This document shows, one piece after another, positions 26,750-35,832 of a stretch of DNA of 64,000 nucleotides. The stretch comes from Burkholderia sp. GAS332 (GTDB lineage: Bacteria; Pseudomonadota; Gammaproteobacteria; Burkholderiales; Burkholderiaceae). Positions within the stretch are counted from its first letter, which is position 1. Each line of letters begins with the position of its first letter. A program made the position numbers and the translations under genes. The notes under the pieces were generated by a model. That model saw only the letters and a list, made by a program, of their open reading frames with translations. It did no database searches and was not told the DNA's origin. The stretch is from NCBI GenBank assembly GCA_900142905.1, contig FSRV01000003.1, positions 682,001-746,000 on the forward strand, in the 5' to 3' direction.

Positions 26750-27541
26750 ATGGCGACTGATGGCAGAACCACGCAGTCGTCAGAACTGGCCTCCTCAAGA
26801 TGGATGCCTCGGCGTGAGTGTCGCCATTCTTTTTATCTCGCAGGAGCAGCGGTGCGGCAAATCACAGAGAGCAAGGATCCCCACAAGAGAGAGGGCGGGC
26901 TGCGGGAAGCCCTGGTGAAGGAAGGGCGTTTGATTTTCGAAGAGAATGGTGCGAAGGAACTGAGCTTGCGTGAGGTGGCACGTCGCGTTGGCGTGTCCGA
27001 GGCCGCGCCATTCAAACATTTCGAAGGCAAAGAGGGCCTGCTCGCCGCCATCGCGGCCAGTGGATTCAGGGAGCTGGCCGCACAACGCAAGAAGATCGCC
27101 GCTGCAGACCACGACTCGTTCACGCGGGCGTACCAGATGATGATGAGTTATGTCCGGTTTGCGCGGAAGAATGAAGGGCTGTTCGATATGATGATCAGCC
27201 CTCGACTCCGGAAATTCAGGGAACGAGGAGAGCTCTGCGAAGCGGCGTCGGAATCCTACGGCCTATTTACCGATGCCATACGAACCCTCGCGGGCGAACA
27301 TGATTGGCCGGACGAACAACTCGATCTTCTCTCACATGCTGCTTGGGGTCTGGAACACGGAATCGCTGCTTTGATGTTGGCCGGGGTGATACCGCGCGAG
27401 GAGAGCAAGCTGGATCTCAACGCCATCATTGAATTTTCTGTGGGCCTTCTTCTGCGTGCCATCCAGGCAGGTCCGGGGGTAGCCGGCTCATTGCCGTCGC
27501 CACTCGCACATTCAGCCAAAAGACGTCGCGCGGCGCGTTGA
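26750..27541 (+). CDS. TetR-family regulator of the acyl-CoA operon
   Basis: The helix-turn-helix is clear (LVKEGRLIFEENGAKELSLR, then RRVGVSEAAPFKHFEGKEGL), followed by a helical ligand domain with TetR_C-type pattern MMSYVRFARKNEGLFDMMISP and a C-terminal WGLEHGIAALMLAGV. From ATG 26750 the protein has 263 residues with an unusually long N-terminal tail of about 45 residues; a start at ATG 26803 or GTG 26851 would give a more typical length. It is divergent from the hydratase operon, with two palindromes in the shared region, so it most likely represses that operon and itself. Confidence 0.85.
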   Translation: MATDGRTTQSSELASSRWMPRRECRHSFYLAGAAVRQITESKDPHKREGGLREALVKEGRLIFEENGAKELSLREVARRVGVSEAAPFKHFEGKEGLLAAIAASGFRELAAQRKKIAAADHDSFTRAYQMMMSYVRFARKNEGLFDMMISPRLRKFRERGELCEAASESYGLFTDAIRTLAGEHDWPDEQLDLLSHAAWGLEHGIAALMLAGVIPREESKLDLNAIIEFSVGLLLRAIQAGPGVAGSLPSPLAHSAKRRRAAR

Positions 27542-27573
27542 GCCCATGCCAGAGGCGCTGTGCGCTCGATATG

Positions 27574-28704
27574 CTACAGATGATCTGTCGGCGAAAATCC
27601 GCCGGGAACGGTTACTTTTAATCGACCACTACCTGCCTCATCAGTCACGTCCGGCATCCGGAACAGATCTGGCGGCAGAGAGAAGGCTTCAGGGGCTGTC
27701 CCGAAGGAGGTGGTGATTCGGCGCTGTGCGATCAGTTGTCGTGGTGAAACGCCATACCAGCGCTGGCAGGCACGTGCGTAGGTGCTTTGCTCGGAATAGC
27801 CAAGCATTGTCGCGATCAGCGAAACCCGCATGCCGGTAGCCGACAACTGCCAGGACAACGCGCGGCGCACGTCATCCAGTATTTCCTCAAAAGATGTGCC
27901 TGCTTCTGCTAGTCGTCTTTGCAACACGCGCGGATGCAGTGCCATTGCATCGGCGACCGTCAGCAGCGTAGCCCGGTGGATTTTCAGCAGGTGGTGAATC
28001 GTCTCGCGCACCTGATCGACGATCGAGGTTCTAGGTTCGGCTAAAGCGAGGTAGTTCTCCGCCAGCGCCAGTGCTGCCGCATCCCGTCCCGGGACCTGCC
28101 TGCTCAAGACATCGATTGGGAATTGCACTGAGTTTTCTTCAGCCCCAAAGCTGACCGGGCAACCGAACACCTCGCGATACCTCTCGGGAGAAGAAATGCG
28201 CGGATGCTGCAAGGTGACCTTAAGCGGGACGAATTCCCCACCGAGCATGAGCCGGAACGCTTCCATCGTGACGGAGAAGGTCTTCTCAATCATCTGATCC
28301 CGGTGCGCAAGTTGCCGCAAGGCAATTGAGTACGAGAAGTTCGCCGTGTGCCTTCCGCGCCTCAGTTCGGCGATATCGGGCGGCGCCAATACCTTGAGAT
28401 AACGACAGACACCCTCGAGCGCGTCGGCGATGGTCTCGGAGTGCCGCAAGAGCACCGCAACCGGACCAAGGAACTGAATCCCCTGCTTGTGGCCGAGACG
28501 CATGCCGAAATCGGGACAGTCCAATTCGCGTGCCGCCGCGCCCATCAATGCGGCCATTCTTGAATAAAGGATGAACCGGTCAGGGTCGCCCACGGCCGAC
28601 GGGTCGACGCCGCACCCGCGTGCGACCGCCTCCGGATCACCACCGAGCTGCGATACCAAATTCGCAAAGTGGAGTAGCGCTGTACCGCGGATCAGATCAG
28701 CCAT
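27574..28704 (-). CDS. AraC-family transcriptional regulator
   Basis: This 376-residue protein has an N-terminal Arabinose_bd-type domain (residues about 15-190, with DFGMRLGHKQGIQFLGPVAV) and a C-terminal double helix-turn-helix of AraC type: LTVADAMALHPRVLQRRLAEAG and VSLIATMLGYSEQSTYARAC, ending RWYGVSPRQLIAQRR. OruR-type regulators share this layout and activate nearby catabolic genes. ATG 28704 was preferred to a TTG at 28713. It is divergent from the dehydrogenase-dioxygenase-hydrolase-ligase operon that begins near 28832, its likely target. Confidence 0.9.
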   Translation of the reverse strand: MADLIRGTALLHFANLVSQLGGDPEAVARGCGVDPSAVGDPDRFILYSRMAALMGAAARELDCPDFGMRLGHKQGIQFLGPVAVLLRHSETIADALEGVCRYLKVLAPPDIAELRRGRHTANFSYSIALRQLAHRDQMIEKTFSVTMEAFRLMLGGEFVPLKVTLQHPRISSPERYREVFGCPVSFGAEENSVQFPIDVLSRQVPGRDAAALALAENYLALAEPRTSIVDQVRETIHHLLKIHRATLLTVADAMALHPRVLQRRLAEAGTSFEEILDDVRRALSWQLSATGMRVSLIATMLGYSEQSTYARACQRWYGVSPRQLIAQRRITTSFGTAPEAFSLPPDLFRMPDVTDEAGSGRLKVTVPGGFSPTDHL

Positions 28705-28831
28705 AGTCGTCAAAAGATAAATTATTTTCGCGAAAAGTCAAGTCTGCTTCGTCGAGATTCGCCAAGATATTCATCAATGCCACAACGCAAAGTGGCGTCG
28801 ATTATGAACTCCACTGGAGAGGAGCGAGACA

Positions 28832-28960
28832 ATGAGCCTCAAGATAAGTCGCAGCCGTGCGCGGGAAACCGGTGCCTGCGGCAAGAACAGAACCTACGCC
28901 GTATGTGGCCATGGTTTGTGCAGAACGGTCAGTGAGCACGCGGCGAGGAGATCGCGATGA
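28832..28960 (+). CDS. Small basic ORF coupled to the dehydrogenase gene
   Basis: GGAGAGGAGCGAGACA precedes ATG 28832, an excellent ribosome site, and the 42-codon frame (rich in Arg and Cys: CGKNRTYAVCGHGLCRT) ends as ATGA on the start of the next gene. It could be a translational coupler, a leader peptide, or the shortened head of a lost gene. No family is recognised. Confidence 0.35.
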   Translation: MSLKISRSRARETGACGKNRTYAVCGHGLCRTVSEHAARRSR

Positions 28961-30048
28961 CAATGCGTACCGTTGTCATGCGTCAAGGGACCCTGAGTAT
29001 GGCCGACGTCCCGGTCCCGCAGCCCGGCCCGGGCGAAGTCCTGGTCAAAACGCTCGCGTGCGGAATTTGTGGAAGCGACCTGCACTGCTGCAAGCATGGC
29101 GCGCAACTACTGGCGAGTGCGCGGGAGATAGCCGGCGTTGAGCTCTTCGATTTTGATGCGCCTGTTGTCCTCGGTCACGAGATTTGCGCCGAAGTGGTCG
29201 AATACGGGCCAGACTGTCAACGGGCTATCGCAGTAGGCTCCCGGGTCGTCTCGGCACCGTTCCTCATTCGCCCGGAACCGATCACTCTCGGGTTCGGCAG
29301 TCTGGACACTCCGGGGGGCTTTTCCGAATACATGGTGTTGTCGGAAGCCCTGCTTATTCCCGTCCCAGATCACGTGCCTGACGACCTCGCTACCCTTGCG
29401 GAGCCGGTGGCGGTGGCGTTGCACGCTGTCAACCGCGGCAACCTCGGTTCCGACGACGTGCCAATCGTGATCGGCTGCGGTCCAATCGGGCTCGCGATCA
29501 TCGCGGTGCTCAAGATGCGCGGCGTTGGTCCGATCATTGCAGCGGACTTTTCGCCAGCGCGCCGGGCGATGGCTGCTGAGCTCGGCGCCGAAATCGTGGT
29601 CGATCCACGCGAAATACCGCCCTACGAATCGTGGCGCTCGGCCGCCGCTGTGTCGGACCCCGCGCGCGTGGGCCGTCAGACCCCGATGTTCCCCGGCTCT
29701 GCGTTCCGTCCCTCGGTCGTATTCGAATGCGTGGGCGCTCCTGGGATCATCCAGCAAATTCTCGCAGGCGCTGCGCCTTGTTCCCGGGTGGTGGTCGTTG
29801 GTCTCTGCATGGAGAAGGACAGCTTCCATCCATCCTACGCAATCCTGAAAGAAATCGACCTCGTGTTCTGCGTCGCCTTCAGCATCGAAGAATTCGTGGA
29901 AGCCTTCACGTATATCGCATCGGGCGAGTTGAAGGTGGGCGCGCTCATCACTGGTCATGTTGGGCTTGACGGTGTCCCGGACGCCTTCACCAGGCTCGGC
30001 GACCCCGAAAAGGACGTAAAGATCGTCGTCCGTCCCCACGCCGGCTAG
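28957..30048 (+). CDS. Zinc-dependent alcohol dehydrogenase-like protein
   Basis: This 363-residue MDR dehydrogenase has the catalytic-zinc ligands in CGICGSDLH and VVLGHEICAEV, a nucleotide-binding motif IGCGPIGLAIIAVL, and AADFSPARRAMAAELGA beyond it. The four-cysteine structural zinc lobe of classical alcohol dehydrogenases is not visible. It would oxidise an alcohol, or reduce a ketone, with NAD(P). As first gene of an operon with a dihydroxyacetophenone-dioxygenase-like cupin, it may make the aryl ketone that the cupin cleaves, which is inference. An in-frame ATG at 28963 is an alternative start. Confidence 0.85.
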   Translation: MTMRTVVMRQGTLSMADVPVPQPGPGEVLVKTLACGICGSDLHCCKHGAQLLASAREIAGVELFDFDAPVVLGHEICAEVVEYGPDCQRAIAVGSRVVSAPFLIRPEPITLGFGSLDTPGGFSEYMVLSEALLIPVPDHVPDDLATLAEPVAVALHAVNRGNLGSDDVPIVIGCGPIGLAIIAVLKMRGVGPIIAADFSPARRAMAAELGAEIVVDPREIPPYESWRSAAAVSDPARVGRQTPMFPGSAFRPSVVFECVGAPGIIQQILAGAAPCSRVVVVGLCMEKDSFHPSYAILKEIDLVFCVAFSIEEFVEAFTYIASGELKVGALITGHVGLDGVPDAFTRLGDPEKDVKIVVRPHAG

Positions 30049-30129
30049 CGTCGGCCGAAAACGTAAGTGCATGTCCGAGGGCAACTATTTTCGGTTCGCC
30101 CAAAACAATCAAAGCCTATGGAGGCACCC

Positions 30130-30660
30130 ATGAACGTCCAAACCGCAGCCAAATTGCCCGTTTTCTCACTACCGCAGGATCAGCTTCTTACCCTCAATGT
30201 CAATGATATCCCGGTGATGCGTGATTCATTGGGACCCGGGATCCACTTCAAGCCGCTGTTGGCAGATCCCGAGGGCGGCGTATCGGCTGTGCTCGGTATC
30301 TTCGCTCCGGGCGCTCTCGTGCCGACCCACTATCACACAGGCGCCGTGCATGGATATACGCTGAGCGGCATGTGGTACTACAAGGAGTATCGTGACCAGC
30401 CGCAGACGGCCGGGTCCTATCTCTATGAGCCAGCTTCATCGGTACACACCTTCGTCGTCCCGGAAACGAACACCGAGGATACGGTCGTCCTGTTTATTGT
30501 CTACGGCGGAAATATCAATTTCGACGAAGAAGGCAAATTCCACTCAGTTCTCGATGCCATCACCCTTCAGAACCTGATCAAGATGTGTTCGGAGAAGCAG
30601 GGAATCGATCAGGTCCGTTACCTGAAAGGGGGCTCGGTGCATTACAGCACCGACAAGTAG
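30130..30660 (+). CDS. 2,4'-dihydroxyacetophenone dioxygenase-like cupin
   Basis: This 176-residue single-domain cupin has the metal motif THYHTGAVHGYTLSGMWYY (His ligands), the partner His in SSVHTFVVPE, and the length of the known 2,4'-dihydroxyacetophenone dioxygenase, an iron enzyme that splits the C-C bond next to the ketone to give 4-hydroxybenzoate and formate. TATGGAGG lies 5 bases before ATG 30130, which decides the start over an in-frame ATG at 30067. Related cupins act on other substrates (acetylacetone dioxygenase-like), so the exact diketone or hydroxyketone is uncertain. Confidence 0.72.
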   Translation: MNVQTAAKLPVFSLPQDQLLTLNVNDIPVMRDSLGPGIHFKPLLADPEGGVSAVLGIFAPGALVPTHYHTGAVHGYTLSGMWYYKEYRDQPQTAGSYLYEPASSVHTFVVPETNTEDTVVLFIVYGGNINFDEEGKFHSVLDAITLQNLIKMCSEKQGIDQVRYLKGGSVHYSTDK

Positions 30661-30830
30661 CCGCTTAGCTTTCTCGGCGGAACAGACTGTACGCAGCGCC
30701 TGGTCGTCCTGGTGGAACCAGTCACGATCGGGCTCTGGTTTCATACACAAAGAATCTCGCTTCGCACTTCAAACGGCCCATGTGCGGGGGAGCCGTTGGC
30801 GGAATCTGAAATCATTGAGGAGAATTGGCC

Positions 30831-31892
30831 ATGACTGATACGGACTGGGATCAGCGGACCGTCCTGGCTAACGGACAGCGTATCCATCTAAGGATTGCCG
30901 GATCATCGGGCCCGATGGTGCTGCTGTGTCACGGGTTTCCTGAATCCTGGTATTCGTGGCGGCATCAACTCGAGGCGCTGGCCGCCGCAGGATATCGCGC
31001 CGTCGCGATGGACATGCCGGGATATGGCCGGTCGTCGAAACCGACCGACCCGACGTCCTATGGGGTAACTGAACTGGTCAACGTTTGCGTCGGCGTGGTC
31101 GAGGCCTTGGGCGAGACGTCTGCGGTGATCGTTGGTCACGATCTCGGTGCCCCCATCGCTTGGACCGCAGCCTGGACTCGATCTGATATTTTCCGCGCGG
31201 TTGTCGGGATGAGTGTTCCTTTTGGCGCGCGCGGCCTGGCTTGTCTTCCGGGAAGCCCCTTCGGCGAAATCCGGCCGAGCGAAGCGGGCGAGCAATTGGC
31301 CGGCCCCGACCGGATGTTCTATCACGAATATTTCACGCTTCACGCACCGGCCGCGATACAGGAGGCTGAGCGGGATCTGCGCGCCTGGTTGGCCGCCTCG
31401 TTTTACAGCCTGTCGGCGGATTATCCGTTGCCGCCGCAGCTTGCGGGCGTGGATCTGACGAAAATGCCTGGCGAGATGGTTCGGGGGTTCGTTCGTGCTG
31501 CCATGTCGGTGCCGCAGTCTGAGGGGATAGGCAGTGTTCTAGAGGTGCCGAAGGTGCTGCCTGCGTGGATCGAGACCGAAACTCTCGATTACTGCGTGAC
31601 CGAATTTGAATATGGCGGGCTGGCCGGTCCCTTTAATTACTATGCGAACGGCGATCGCGATTGGGAGCTTCTCGGTCAGTATCAGGGCATGTCCGTTACC
31701 GTGCCGGCCCTGTATATCGGCGGCGACCGGGACATCGTGACGATCTGGGGCCAGGAATCGATCAGCCGTGCGAAGGAGCACCTAGCCGACCTGCGTGGAA
31801 CGGTCATCATTCCAAATTGCGGACACTGGATTCAACAGGAGCAGCCCCTGGCGGTCAACCGGGAATTGCTGGCGTTCCTGGAAACCCTGTGA
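30831..31892 (+). CDS. Alpha/beta hydrolase, epoxide hydrolase type
   Basis: This 353-residue protein has HGFPESWYSWRHQ (oxyanion motif), the nucleophile elbow VIVGHDLGAPIAW with Asp as nucleophile, and a C-terminal NCGHWIQQEQP with the catalytic His; GGDRDIVT supplies the charge-relay acid. An Asp nucleophile with HGxP marks epoxide hydrolases and related dehalogenases. A cap domain with Tyr residues (YHEYF, SFYSLSADYPL) would hold the substrate. GGAG lies at good spacing before ATG 30831. It lies between the cupin and the CoA ligase in a plus-strand operon. Confidence 0.85.
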   Translation: MTDTDWDQRTVLANGQRIHLRIAGSSGPMVLLCHGFPESWYSWRHQLEALAAAGYRAVAMDMPGYGRSSKPTDPTSYGVTELVNVCVGVVEALGETSAVIVGHDLGAPIAWTAAWTRSDIFRAVVGMSVPFGARGLACLPGSPFGEIRPSEAGEQLAGPDRMFYHEYFTLHAPAAIQEAERDLRAWLAASFYSLSADYPLPPQLAGVDLTKMPGEMVRGFVRAAMSVPQSEGIGSVLEVPKVLPAWIETETLDYCVTEFEYGGLAGPFNYYANGDRDWELLGQYQGMSVTVPALYIGGDRDIVTIWGQESISRAKEHLADLRGTVIIPNCGHWIQQEQPLAVNRELLAFLETL

Positions 31893-32143
31893 ACTGACTT
31901 TCATGTAACCGGCGTTGGATGTGACCTAGGGTAAGCCTAAGGCCTTGAGGTGAGGGCCACGCAAAATTCCTTTTACGGGTCAGGCGTGACTCTAAGAAAG
32001 GCATGGACCGGCGCCGTCGACGTCGCCGGGACGAGTCTCATGTGCCGACAACTCGATCTCAATGGCCGTCTGCCGGTAATCTACCTCAACTATTGGCGAC
32101 ATTAAAGTCCGCTCAGCTGGCTAATTGTTATGGAGTTTGAATT

Positions 32144-33748
32144 ATGGCGGTACCTAAACTATTGGACACAATGGGGCGCGAGGCATACGCCTACCCACTG
32201 CTGATCCGGCAATTGCTAGTCGGCGTGGGACAGCATCAGTCGGCGGAGATCGTTAGTGCGGGTCGACGGTTCACTTATCCGAAATTTGTCGAGCGGCTCC
32301 ATCGGCTCGCATCTCTTCTCGCCGTGCACGGCGTCCGGCCCGGCGACACCGTTGCCGTGATGGATTGGGACAGCCACCGCTATCTTGAATGCTATTTTGC
32401 GGTGCCGATGATGGGTGCAGTGCTCCAGACCGTGAATGTTCGGTTGACGCGTGACGTAATTGGTTTGGTGCTTCGACAGGCTGGTGCGAAAGTGCTGATG
32501 TATCATTCCGACTTCTCAACAATCGTTGATAGTCTACGCGAAAATTTGCCGGGCCTGCAGCACGTCATCCGTCTTAGCGACAATGAGGATCCTGGCACCT
32601 ACGAGGCGCTGATTGAAGAGGCACCCCGTCAATTCCCCTTTGAGGATTTTGACGAAAATACGATCGCAACGACCTTCCACACGACGGGGACGACGGGTGA
32701 CCCCAAACAGGTTTTTTTCAGTCATCGCCAGTTGGTGTTACATACCCTTGCGGCAAGCGCAGCATTAGCGAATCAACCTGAGGGGCAATCGTTTAGTCGT
32801 TCTGACGTCTACATGCCCACGACGCCTATGTTCCACGTCCATGCCTGGGGCATACCCTTTGTCGCTACCATGCTGGGTGTCAAGCAGGTCTATCCGGGTC
32901 GCTACGATCCTGGGACGCTGCTGGCTTTGAAAGAAAAAGAAGGCGTGACCTTCTCCCATGGTGTCCCCACGCTCCTGCGCATGATCCTTGACGCAGCGCG
33001 CCTGATGCCGGGCACGCTTGCCCCTTGGACGATCGTGGTAGGTGGCTCCGCATTGCCGCCGGATCTAATCGAAGAGGCTACGCGAGCGGGAGTTTCGGTC
33101 GTTGCTGGCTACGGGATGTCAGAGACAGGTCCCATCATTGCGGTGGCGCGTTCCGAACCTGGACAGGCAGCATCCGTTCGGAGTCGCGCTGGGTTTCCCA
33201 TCCCCCTTGTCCAGGCGCGGATCGACCCAACTAGCGCGGGCGAACTCGTGGTGCGGGCGCCATGGCTCACCCAAGGCTATGGTGTGCAGGCGGCGTCCGA
33301 CGATCTCTGGAAGGGCGGCTGGCTTCACACGCAAGACATCGCCGAGGTCGATGCGGATGGCGGTATTCGCATCGTTGATCGTATAAAGGATGTCATAAAG
33401 ACGGGCGGCGAATGGGTATCGTCGACCGAGATCGAGGCGTTGCTGGTCGCGCACCCTGCCGTCGTAGAAGCTGCGGTCGTCAGTGTGCAAAGCCCGAAAT
33501 GGGGAGAGCGTCCGATAGCTTTTGTGGTCGCGGCCCGGGACGTACCACTCCCGACCGAGGATGAGTTGCGCGCCGTCATCACGAAGCATGCAGCGCAAGG
33601 ACGGATCAGTCGCTATGCAGTTCCCGATCGGATACATTTCCAAGCCTCTCTCCCGCGAACCAGCGTGGGAAAAATTGACAAGAAGATACTGCGGAAGAAT
33701 GCCGATGCGGTCGATCTGCCATCCGGCGAGGACGGTGCAGTGCCTTAA
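32144..33748 (+). CDS. Acyl-CoA ligase (AMP-binding)
   Basis: This 534-residue ANL-superfamily enzyme has the P-loop-like FHTTGTTGDPKQVFFSHRQ, the adenine-binding GYGMSETGP, the hinge DRIKDVIKTGGEWVSS, and the C-terminal catalytic Lys in RTSVGKIDKK. It would convert a carboxylate to its CoA-thioester via an acyl-AMP. The first motif has FHTTGTTG instead of the usual YTSGTTG. It is the last enzyme gene of the operon that starts at 28957; the 250-bp gap upstream could hold an extra promoter. It resembles medium-chain acyl-CoA ligases more than aryl ones. Confidence 0.88.
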   Translation: MAVPKLLDTMGREAYAYPLLIRQLLVGVGQHQSAEIVSAGRRFTYPKFVERLHRLASLLAVHGVRPGDTVAVMDWDSHRYLECYFAVPMMGAVLQTVNVRLTRDVIGLVLRQAGAKVLMYHSDFSTIVDSLRENLPGLQHVIRLSDNEDPGTYEALIEEAPRQFPFEDFDENTIATTFHTTGTTGDPKQVFFSHRQLVLHTLAASAALANQPEGQSFSRSDVYMPTTPMFHVHAWGIPFVATMLGVKQVYPGRYDPGTLLALKEKEGVTFSHGVPTLLRMILDAARLMPGTLAPWTIVVGGSALPPDLIEEATRAGVSVVAGYGMSETGPIIAVARSEPGQAASVRSRAGFPIPLVQARIDPTSAGELVVRAPWLTQGYGVQAASDDLWKGGWLHTQDIAEVDADGGIRIVDRIKDVIKTGGEWVSSTEIEALLVAHPAVVEAAVVSVQSPKWGERPIAFVVAARDVPLPTEDELRAVITKHAAQGRISRYAVPDRIHFQASLPRTSVGKIDKKILRKNADAVDLPSGEDGAVP

Positions 33749-34094
33749 TTGGAGTGGACGCGGGTAGGTTTAGGTGGTTGTATTTCAAGTATTAAATAAA
33801 ACAAGATATATTCGAAATACTAATTATTAAATATTTAAAATAGAATTGTGCCGCGTATAACGTTGGACAGAGGCTCACTCTCGCGATTGCCCGGATAAGA
33901 ACTCGCGACCAGATAAGTACAATAAGAGACGCAAGAACTTGAAGGCCGATAGGGCGGCACTCGTTTTCTTATCGCGCTCGGTTTGAGGGGAAATGGCCGC
34001 AACAGAGAGAACCGCTGCCAACTCAGTAGAAGCAACCTTGACACCGGGAGACGGAATCCAGGGGCGATCAGATTTGAATCGTACACCTGAGGAA
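33749..34094. other. AT-rich intergenic stretch
   Basis: Bases 33786-33845 are almost entirely A and T (for example AATTATTAAATATTTAAAAT), in sharp contrast to the surroundings, and may serve as a promoter or mark a join between segments. Bases 34055-34094 share GATCAGATTTGAATCGTACA with the upstream regions of the related small genes at 40832 and 62295. No gene is seen. Confidence 0.5.
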
Positions 34095-34373
34095 ATGATG
34101 GTCAAAGGAGGGCGCTCTATAGCGCAGGCGATTGCAGCAGGCAACTTTCACCAGATCACGGCTTACCGCACGACCGAATCCGGAACCCGCCGCATTGTGC
34201 GGCACTACGATCCGCCTGCGTGCGAGTCACTGGATGAGGTTATCGAGTCCTATCGCAGGCTGTTTGGCACCCTGACCGAAGGCTTTACCGCAGAAGGTAG
34301 CCGTATCGCTGGTGGCTCGAGTCGAGGACGCTTCATTGAGGAGGTGTTGGATGTTACGGAGCGTCTTCGGTAG
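34095..34373 (+). CDS. Small conserved protein of unknown function, family copy A
   Basis: TGAGGAA precedes an ATGATG start; the product has 92 residues. It shares 79 of 92 positions with copy C at 62295 and the first 16 codons with the relic at 40832. Visible features are a short helix-like AQAIAAG, a basic segment YRTTESGTRRIVRHYDPPAC, an acidic helix SLDEVIESYRRLF and a Gly/Ser-rich SRIAGGSSRGR. There is no signal peptide, membrane segment or recognised domain. The variants are mostly conservative (F/Y, T/S, I/V), which indicates a protein under selection. It lies downstream of the acyl-CoA ligase and upstream of a TetR gene. Its function is unknown. Confidence 0.7.
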   Translation: MMVKGGRSIAQAIAAGNFHQITAYRTTESGTRRIVRHYDPPACESLDEVIESYRRLFGTLTEGFTAEGSRIAGGSSRGRFIEEVLDVTERLR

Positions 34374-34576
34374 CGTTGTCATGTCCGACCTGCCGACGAG
34401 CGTGGCCACACAGGCGCGAGGCGCGGGAGAACTGGTTTCGCCATTCAAGAGACGACGCGGACAGTAGGATGACGCATCTTGATCGCGTTGTGCTGATACT
34501 TGCAAAGCTCAATGCGTGCCTGTTTATCTTAATGTAAGAACGTATTTATGCTTTTATCGATGCTCCGCTCGCTTGT

Positions 34577-35239
34577 ATGAAACGCCGCCGACTCACACGC
34601 GAACAGAGTACAGCCCAGAGGCGCCTGCGCCTGGTCTGCGCCGCGCAGGCTGTCTTTATGAAGAAAGGGTTTGTTGCGACGAGTGACGAAGACATTGCCA
34701 AGGCGGCGGGACATACGCGGGGCGCGTTCTATGCGAACTTTGGCAGCAAACAGGAACTGTTCCTGGAATTGCTCCAGCGCGACCACGAGACGTTGCCCGC
34801 AGAACTCCATGGATTTTGTCACGAAGAAGCGCCGCGCGAACAGATGGAAGCGCGTGTGCTGGAATATTTCGGTAACCTTCAACGCGACAACGAGAGCTTG
34901 CTCCTATGGGTGGAGGCGAAGCTGCTGGCGATGCGTGATGGTCGGTTTCGGGCGTGCTATAACACGTTGCTGCAAGAAAAGCTTGACCTTCTGACTGCTT
35001 ATATTCGCCAGTTTTTGATGGGCGCCGACACACCATTGCACCTGCCCGCCGAAACCCTCGCGATGGGATTGCTGGGATTGCGCCACGGAGTCCGGCTCTT
35101 CCACATGGTGGATCCGCAGCGCGTGACGGGCGAGATTGTAGAGTTCGCACTTTCAGAGTTATTTATGCGAGCACTATTGGGCGGAAGACGGAATAGCGCG
35201 TTGGTGCACGCTGTCTGGCATGGCTGGAAGGCTGTCTAA
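34577..35239 (+). CDS. TetR-family regulator
   Basis: This 220-residue regulator has the DNA-binding domain at residues about 15-60 (LVCAAQAVFMKKGFVATSDE, then AAGHTRGAFYANFGSKQEL), in the style of AcrR-like repressors, and a helical ligand domain with LLLWVEAKLLAMRDGRFRA. No clear palindrome was found upstream. Neighbours are the small copy-A gene and an IS701-type relic; its target may be the preceding ligase operon or a gene now lost. ATG 34577 was used because it gives the usual N-terminal length. Confidence 0.85.
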   Translation: MKRRRLTREQSTAQRRLRLVCAAQAVFMKKGFVATSDEDIAKAAGHTRGAFYANFGSKQELFLELLQRDHETLPAELHGFCHEEAPREQMEARVLEYFGNLQRDNESLLLWVEAKLLAMRDGRFRACYNTLLQEKLDLLTAYIRQFLMGADTPLHLPAETLAMGLLGLRHGVRLFHMVDPQRVTGEIVEFALSELFMRALLGGRRNSALVHAVWHGWKAV

Positions 35240-35493
35240 CCGTGCATTTCCGCTGCCTTCACAAGAACTGCGAAGGCGCGCTGTAGCGTGTGGCGGATTT
35301 CTTGCGACTGCTGTCCCCGTAGGACGCCAAAGGCACATTGCCGAAGACTACGCGGTGCGATCCACCGCAATCGTGATCGCTGGCCAGTCAGCGTCGAAGG
35401 ATCGGTCGCATATCCTTGCCCAAGGAGCTTCGCCTCGGACAATACTCGCGGGCGCGGCGCAGCCTCGATAAAAAGCATGAACGTATATAACAC

Positions 35494-35832
35494 ATGGTCT
35501 ATGCCCTGCGTCTGATGGCCACACGGCAGACGCGGGCCAATGTTCCGGGCCGCGAGTGGGAGATCGAGATCGGCTTTGAAGCAGCCACCGGCGAATGTGG
35601 GCTGAGCCAGTATGAGGTTCGCCGATGGCGGGGTTGGTATCGTCATATCACCCTCGCACGGCTCGCTCATGCTGCGCTCGTTACCCTGCGTGTCCACAGC
35701 AACGACTCCTGTAGACCTGATGCGGCTGAGTTTCCAGGCAAGCTGGTGGCGTACGCGCCAGTGGCGCGCGCAGCAGTCACGCTACCGAAGGCGCAACCGC
35801 ACGCTCACGACATTAAAAATCTACGGTTGTAG
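35494..35832 (+). pseudogene. C-terminal relic of an IS701-type transposase
   Basis: The translation WEIEIGFEAATGECGLSQYE and VRRWRGWYRHITLARLAHA matches the end of IS701/IS4-group transposases, where the Glu of the DDE triad lies in the IExxFExxKGExGLDxYEVR motif. The preceding part (35240-35494) shows only decayed fragments in other frames and no catalytic Asp region. The tail ends near 35832, where the relic of a TetR control region begins; insertion may have removed that regulator. Confidence 0.65.

Noticed and set aside
29107..30084. A 325-codon minus-strand frame
   Set aside because: It is a shadow of the zinc dehydrogenase gene.
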